Of a stretch of 64,000 bases of DNA, positions 60,166 through 64,000 are shown one piece after another. The stretch lies in assembly GCF_002270415.1 (NCBI RefSeq), contig NZ_NNRI01000013.1:62001-126000 (forward strand). The letters are read 5' to 3'. Positions within the stretch are counted from its first letter, which is position 1, and the number at the start of each line of letters is the position of its first letter. Origin of the DNA: Mesorhizobium sophorae. Its GTDB lineage: Bacteria; Pseudomonadota; Alphaproteobacteria; Rhizobiales; Rhizobiaceae. The position numbers and the translations under genes are program-made. The notes beneath the pieces are model-generated. The model searched no databases, was not told the origin of the DNA, and saw only the letters and a program-made list of their open reading frames with translations.

Positions 60166-60477
60166 ATGGCCGACTATCTTGCAGACGTGAAGAAATACGA
60201 CGCCGCGGCAAGCGCCGACGTGGTCGACAAGATCGTGAAGCATCTGGGCATTGCGCTCAGGAACCGCGATTCCTCGCTGGTGTCCTGCACCGACCCGAAG
60301 GAGCTCGACCGCGTCAAGGCCGGCTGGGTGTCAAAAAAGCTTGGCATATCAGACGACAAGAAGGCTGATGCGTCGATCGAAAAGGTCTGCAAGGCGATGG
60401 CCGCCGACAACACCAAGAACCGGGTGACTTTCTACTATCTGGTCGCCAAGGACCTGGGCAAACTCGGCTCCCTCTGA
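60166..60477 (+). CDS. DUF2853 family protein
   Basis: A 103-residue cytoplasmic helical protein of the DUF2853 family, function unknown. It opens M-A-D-Y-L-A-D-V-K-K-Y, and contains V-K-A-G-W-V-S-K-K-L-G and K-N-R-V-T-F-Y-Y-L-V-A-K-D-L-G-K-L. GAGGGGAA precedes the ATG at 60166. Its stop codon is the first part of a 141-base palindrome that separates it from thyA. Confidence 0.87.
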   Translation: MADYLADVKKYDAAASADVVDKIVKHLGIALRNRDSSLVSCTDPKELDRVKAGWVSKKLGISDDKKADASIEKVCKAMAADNTKNRVTFYYLVAKDLGKLGSL

Positions 60478-60616
60478 GACCTTTTGATAATTCTACTCTG
60501 GCGGCCGACTAGCGCGGTTTTCTGCGCTTCCGGTGCTCACGTACTTTAGTACGCTCCGCTCCGGTTCTCGAAAACCACGCTATTCGACTCGCCAGAGCGA
60601 ATTCTGAAAAGGTCTC
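60476..60616. repeat. 141-base near-palindrome between the DUF2853 gene and thyA
   Basis: Two arms of about 68 bases start GAGACCTTTT and end AAAAGGTCTC, with matching interior blocks (AATTC, CTCTGGCG, TAGCG, GGTTTTC, CGTAC) around the loop TTTA. The motif CTCACGTACTTTAGTACGCT at the tip is familiar from rhizobial intergenic palindromes. As RNA it would form a very long hairpin and probably ends the upstream transcript. Confidence 0.8.
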
Positions 60617-60701
60617 TCCGCCGGGGAAGACTTCAGACAAGCGTGGCGTCAACTCACACATGCGCTATGATAGGTGAAATCTCGAATTGAGCCGGAAACC
60701 G

Positions 60702-61496
60702 ATGCGCCAATATCTTGACCTCCTGCAGCATGTGCTGGACAACGGCGCCGATCGCGGCGACCGCACCGGAACCGGAACGCGCTCCGTGTTTGGCTACCAG
60801 ATGCGTTTCGACTTGGCGCGCGGCTTTCCCGTCACCACCACCAAGAAGCTGCATTTGAAGTCGATCATCCATGAACTGCTGTGGTTCCTGGCCGGCGACA
60901 CCAACATCAAATACCTCACCGACCATGGCGTTTCGATCTGGGACGAATGGGCCGACGAGAATGGTGATCTCGGCCCGGTCTACGGCAAGCAGTGGCGCTC
61001 GTGGCCGGATGGCCATGGCGGTTCCATCGACCAGATAGCGAATCTTCTGAAGGAGATACGCCGCAATCCTCAATCGCGGCGGCTGATCGTTTCAGCATGG
61101 AACCCGGCCGAAGTGGAAGCCATGGCGCTGCCGCCATGCCACTGCCTGTTCCAGTTCTATGTTTCCGAGGGCCGGCTTTCTTGCCAGCTCTACCAGCGCT
61201 CCGCCGATATCTTCCTCGGTGTGCCGTTCAACATCGCTTCCTACGCGCTGCTGACTTTGATGGTGGCGCAGGTGACCGGGCTGAAGCCCGGCGATTTCGT
61301 CCATACGCTCGGTGACTCGCATCTCTACTCGAACCATTTCGAACAGGCGCGCGAACAATTGCAGCGCACGCCAAGGGCGCTGCCGACAATGTGGATCAAT
61401 CCCGAGGTGAAGGACCTGTTCGCCTTCCGCTTCGAGGATTTCCGGTTGGAAAACTACGTCGCCGATGCGACCATCAAGGCGCCGATCGCGGTCTAA
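60702..61496 (+). CDS. thyA: Thymidylate synthase
   Basis: Converts dUMP to dTMP using methylene-tetrahydrofolate. From the ATG at 60702 the protein is exactly 264 residues, the size of the E. coli enzyme, with the catalytic Cys146 in L-P-P-C-H-C-L-F-Q-F. R-T-G-T-G-T, W-F-L-A-G-D-T-N, Q-R-S-A-D-I-F-L-G-V-P-F-N-I-A-S-Y-A and H-L-Y-S-N-H are all present. A TTG 15 bases upstream is unlikely. The folate enzyme dfrA that often follows thyA is not here; the next gene is mop on the other strand. Confidence 0.98.
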   Translation: MRQYLDLLQHVLDNGADRGDRTGTGTRSVFGYQMRFDLARGFPVTTTKKLHLKSIIHELLWFLAGDTNIKYLTDHGVSIWDEWADENGDLGPVYGKQWRSWPDGHGGSIDQIANLLKEIRRNPQSRRLIVSAWNPAEVEAMALPPCHCLFQFYVSEGRLSCQLYQRSADIFLGVPFNIASYALLTLMVAQVTGLKPGDFVHTLGDSHLYSNHFEQAREQLQRTPRALPTMWINPEVKDLFAFRFEDFRLENYVADATIKAPIAV

Positions 61497-61534
61497 GTCC
61501 CGCCGATCGGCTCACCCTCGAAATCAGGCACCGA

Positions 61535-61741
61535 TCAGTCGATGCCGACCATGACATCCGAAGCCTTGATTACGGCATAGGCCTGCTTGCCCTTTTCGAG
61601 CTTAAGATCGGCGACGGCCTCATTGGTGATCGAAGCGGTGACGACGGCGCCGCCAATGTCGATCCTGACATGCGAGGTGGTGGCTCCCTTGACGATCTCG
61701 GTGATCGTTCCCTTAAGGATATTGCGGGCGCTGATCTTCAT
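61535..61741 (-). CDS. mop: Mop family molybdate-binding protein (molbindin)
   Basis: A 68-residue protein consisting of one TOBE/Mop domain: M-K-I-S-A-R-N-I-L-K-G-T-I-T-E-I, T-S-H-V-R-I-D-I-G-G, and A-V-I-K-A-S-D-V-M-V-G at the end. Such proteins assemble into hexamers that bind molybdate for storage or homeostasis. It is divergent from modABC across a Mo-box-like palindrome, so both are likely set by molybdenum supply. GGAAAGGAA precedes the ATG. Confidence 0.93.
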   Translation of the reverse strand: MKISARNILKGTITEIVKGATTSHVRIDIGGAVVTASITNEAVADLKLEKGKQAYAVIKASDVMVGID

Positions 61742-61818
61742 CGGAGTTTCCTTTCCAGGGTTTCTTTGCCCGTCTTACCAGAACAATCGATGTCGCACAG
61801 GGGTACGGGGCCTTCCCT

Positions 61819-61842
61819 TGTTATATTCATGCGGATATATCG
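61819..61842. promoter_or_regulatory. Mo-box-like operator (ModE/MopA-type)
   Basis: TGTTATATT-CATGCG-GATATATCG: two 9-base arms matching at 6 positions, with the TATAT cores and 6-base spacing typical of ModE-type molybdate-responsive sites. It is centred in the mop/modA divergent gap, 48 bases before the modA start. The regulator gene is not in the window. Confidence 0.7.
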
Positions 61843-61889
61843 GTTGGCAGGCTTCGAGCCGATCGGATTTCAACCCAGGGGAGTTTTCC

Positions 61890-62684
61890 ATGACGCGCAA
61901 AGGTTTCGGATTGAGGGTAATCGCCATTGGCGGTTTTGCCGCGGCACTGGCGGCGGCAATGCCGGCCGCGCATGCGGAAGACAAGGTGGTGGTGTTTGCC
62001 GCGGCCAGCCTCAAGGACGCGCTCGACGCGGTGAACAAGGCATGCGAGGCCGATGTCGGCGAAGCCGCGACCGTCTCTTACGCGGCAAGCTCGGCGCTGG
62101 CCAAGCAGATCGAGGGCGGCGCACCTGCCGACGTCTTTATTTCGGCCGACCTCGACTGGATGAAATATCTCTCCGACAAGAAGCTGACCAAGCCGGACAC
62201 CGAAGTGAAGCTGCTCGGCAACGAGATCGTGCTGGTGGCGCCGAAGGACTCGACGGTTGAAACCAAGATCGAGAAGGGTTTTGACCTTGCCAAGCTGATT
62301 GGCGACGGCAAGCTGGCCATGGGCGACTTCAAGGCTGTGCCGGCCGGCAAATACGGCAAGGCCGCGCTTGAATCGCTCGGTGTCTGGTCGTCGGTCGAAG
62401 GCAAGGTGGCGCAGGCCGAGAATGTGCGCGCGGCGCTGAAGCTGGTTTCGACCGGCGAAGCCGCCCTCGGCATCGTCTACGCCACCGACGCGCATGCCGA
62501 AAAGGGCGTCAAGGTGGTCGGCACCTTCCCGGAGGATTCGCATCCGCCGATCATCTATCCGGTTGCCCAGACCGCCGATTCGAAGGACAAGGATACGCCG
62601 GCTTTCCTGAAATGCCTGCAGTCGGGCAAGGCTGGTGCGCTGTTCAAGGAGCAGGGATTTACCGTCCTGACGCCGAGCAATTGA
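61890..62684 (+). CDS. modA: Molybdate ABC transporter substrate-binding protein
   Basis: Periplasmic molybdate/tungstate-binding protein, 264 residues. A signal peptide ends at A-A-H-A-E-D (about 27). V-V-V-F-A-A-A-S-L-K-D-A and Y-A-A-S-S-A-L-A-K-Q-I-E-G-G-A-P-A-D-V-F-I-S-A-D carry the Ser and Ala residues that hold the oxyanion; G-I-V-Y-A-T-D-A is the hinge-region motif. GGGGAG before the ATG at 61890 supports this start. First gene of modABC. Confidence 0.95.
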   Translation: MTRKGFGLRVIAIGGFAAALAAAMPAAHAEDKVVVFAAASLKDALDAVNKACEADVGEAATVSYAASSALAKQIEGGAPADVFISADLDWMKYLSDKKLTKPDTEVKLLGNEIVLVAPKDSTVETKIEKGFDLAKLIGDGKLAMGDFKAVPAGKYGKAALESLGVWSSVEGKVAQAENVRAALKLVSTGEAALGIVYATDAHAEKGVKVVGTFPEDSHPPIIYPVAQTADSKDKDTPAFLKCLQSGKAGALFKEQGFTVLTPSN

Positions 62685-62700
62685 GGTACGAAACCAACGC

Positions 62701-63405
62701 ATGAACTGGCTGCTGGACCTCACTCCCGACGAATGGAATGCGGTCCGGCTGTCGATCAAGGTGGCGACGGTGGCGATGCTCGCCAGCCTGCCGCCGGGCA
62801 TACTGATCGCGCTGCTGCTTGCCCGAGGACAATTCTGGGGCAAGACGCTGGTCAACGGCCTGGTCCATCTGCCGCTGATTCTGCCGCCGGTGGTGACGGG
62901 CTATCTGCTGCTGCTGACCTTCGGTAAGCGAGGGCCGGCCGGCGCCTTCCTGGCCGAGCATTTTGGTATCGTCTTCTCGTTTCGCTGGACGGGTGCGGCG
63001 CTCGCTTGCGGCGTCATGGGCTTTCCCCTGATGGTGCGCGCCATCCGGCTGTCGATCGAGGCGGTTGACCGCAAGATGGAAGCGGCGGCGGGAACGCTCG
63101 GCGCAAATCCCTACTGGGTGTTCGCCACCATCACGCTGCCGCTGATCCTGCCCGGATTGATCGCCGGCGCCATCCTGGCTTTTGCCAAGGCGATGGGCGA
63201 GTTTGGCGCGACCATCACCTTCGTGTCCAACATCCCCAACGAGACGCAGACACTGCCGTCGGCGATCTACACCTTCACGCAAGTGCCGGGCGGTGACGAA
63301 GGCGCGCTCAGGCTGACGCTGATCTCCATTGTCATCTCGATGGCCGCACTGGTCGCTTCGGAGGTGCTGGCACGGCGTGTCGGCCGGCGGATGGACATTG
63401 AATGA
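62701..63405 (+). CDS. modB: Molybdate ABC transporter permease
   Basis: A 234-residue permease with five to six membrane helices. The EAA-type coupling loop A-A-A-G-T-L-G-A-N-P-Y-W-V-F-A-T-I-T-L-P-L (about 126-146) and G-E-F-G-A-T-I-T-F are typical of ModB. It lies 16 bases after modA, and its stop overlaps the modC start by four bases. Confidence 0.96.
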   Translation: MNWLLDLTPDEWNAVRLSIKVATVAMLASLPPGILIALLLARGQFWGKTLVNGLVHLPLILPPVVTGYLLLLTFGKRGPAGAFLAEHFGIVFSFRWTGAALACGVMGFPLMVRAIRLSIEAVDRKMEAAAGTLGANPYWVFATITLPLILPGLIAGAILAFAKAMGEFGATITFVSNIPNETQTLPSAIYTFTQVPGGDEGALRLTLISIVISMAALVASEVLARRVGRRMDIE

Positions 63406-64000
63406 CCGTCCTCGTCGACATCAGCCATCGCCTCGGCGATTTCAGCCTCGATGTTCGCTTCGAGAGCGCCGGGCGGCTGACGGCGTTGTTCGGACCCTCC
63501 GGGTCTGGCAAGACGACGCTGATCGATATGATCGCCGGGCTGATCCGGCCCGACACAGGGCGGATCGAGGTCGATGGCCGCGTGCTGGTCGACACGGGCG
63601 CTGGCATTTTCGTGCCAAAGCACAAGCGCCGCATCGGCATGGTGTTTCAGGATGCGCGGCTGTTTCCGCATATGAGCGTGGCCAGCAATTTGCGCTATGG
63701 CCGCTGGTTCACGCCGGCAACGGAGCGCTACGCCGAGATGGATGCCGTTGTCGAATTGCTCGGCATTGGACCGCTGCTGGACAGGCGACCGGCAAGGCTC
63801 TCGGGCGGCGAGAAGCAGCGCGTGGCGATCGGCCGGGCGTTGCTGACCAGCCCCAGATTGCTGCTCATGGATGAACCGCTGGCCTCACTCGACGAGGCGC
63901 GCAAGGCCGAGATCCTGCCCTATATCGAGCGGCTGCGCGACGAGACGAAAATCCCGATCGTCTATGTCAGCCATTCGGTTGCCGAGGTGGCGCGGCTGGC
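63402..64000 (+). CDS. modC: Molybdate ABC transporter ATP-binding protein (partial, runs off the window)
   Basis: The first 199 codons of the ATPase of the molybdate importer. Walker A is F-G-P-S-G-S-G-K-T-T (about 30-39), the Q-loop V-F-Q-D-A-R-L-F-P-H, the signature L-S-G-G-E-K-Q-R-V-A-I-G-R-A and Walker B L-L-L-M-D-E-P-L-A-S-L-D. The switch His is in Y-V-S-H. The C-terminal Mop/TOBE regulatory domain expected in ModC lies beyond the window. The ATG overlaps the modB stop (ATGA). Confidence 0.96.
   Translation, partial: MTVLVDISHRLGDFSLDVRFESAGRLTALFGPSGSGKTTLIDMIAGLIRPDTGRIEVDGRVLVDTGAGIFVPKHKRRIGMVFQDARLFPHMSVASNLRYGRWFTPATERYAEMDAVVELLGIGPLLDRRPARLSGGEKQRVAIGRALLTSPRLLLMDEPLASLDEARKAEILPYIERLRDETKIPIVYVSHSVAEVARL

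Overview
The window is a GC-rich stretch of alphaproteobacterial chromosome, most likely Mesorhizobium or a close Phyllobacteriaceae relative. Three things point there: protein sequences typical of Rhizobiales throughout, a circularly permuted two-piece tmRNA with an ANDNYAEARLAA tag, and several rhizobial intergenic repeat families. No prophage, insertion sequence, transposase or CRISPR array is visible. This is core and near-core chromosome broken up by palindromic repeats.

Layout. 0-6 kb: envelope and DNA maintenance (bamD, recN, ligA, a DUF2461 gene). 6-10 kb: an AzlCD amino-acid exporter pair, a large M24 aminopeptidase P and prmA. 10-19 kb: a Sco protein, CreA, a hexapeptide acetyltransferase, a small iron-permease-like protein, an SDR, a TMEM175-like channel, a MATE pump, an L,D-transpeptidase lipoprotein and a phytase-like periplasmic protein. 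19.5-24.7 kb: a methylated-amine module (a dimethylglycine/sarcosine dehydrogenase-GcvT fusion followed by a non-pyrrolysine MttB-family protein), then a DUF4239 membrane protein and an EncFtn-like ferritin with no encapsulin shell nearby. 24.7-31 kb: a LacI regulator divergent from a carbohydrate operon (Gfo/Idh dehydrogenase, TIM-barrel isomerase/epimerase, CUT2-type ABC importer), with palindromic operators between them. 31-41.6 kb: uvrD with a repeat-derived insertion, a DUF2059 protein, PQQ glucose dehydrogenase, a frameshifted small gene, a dienelactone hydrolase, a LOV histidine kinase with its response regulator, and an EamA exporter. 41.6-53 kb: an Lrp regulator, a thioesterase, a GlcD-type FAD oxidase, a winged-helix/TolB/TPR regulator, a DyP peroxidase, a 1304-residue AsmA protein, and an ECF sigma factor with a small partner. 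53-59.5 kb: MarR divergent from a ClC transporter, RHH, DUF4169 and sspB genes, TetR divergent from a Bcr/CflA pump, and an AAA ATPase. 59.6-64 kb: ssrA, a DUF2853 gene, thyA, and a molybdate locus (mop divergent from modABC; modC runs off the edge).

Regulation that can be read directly. Four divergent pairs carry an inverted-repeat operator in the shared intergenic space: LacI/sugar operon, MarR/ClC, TetR/MFS and mop/modABC. The TetR site sits between the -35 and -10 of the pump promoter. Several convergent gene ends carry perfect hairpins or repeat elements that probably act as bidirectional terminators.

The most notable observations are the shell-less EncFtn-like ferritin, palindromic repeats captured inside proteins (an in-frame 47-residue insertion in UvrD and the C-terminus of a DUF4169 protein), the LOV two-component pair, and the MttB/dehydrogenase module without a visible corrinoid partner.
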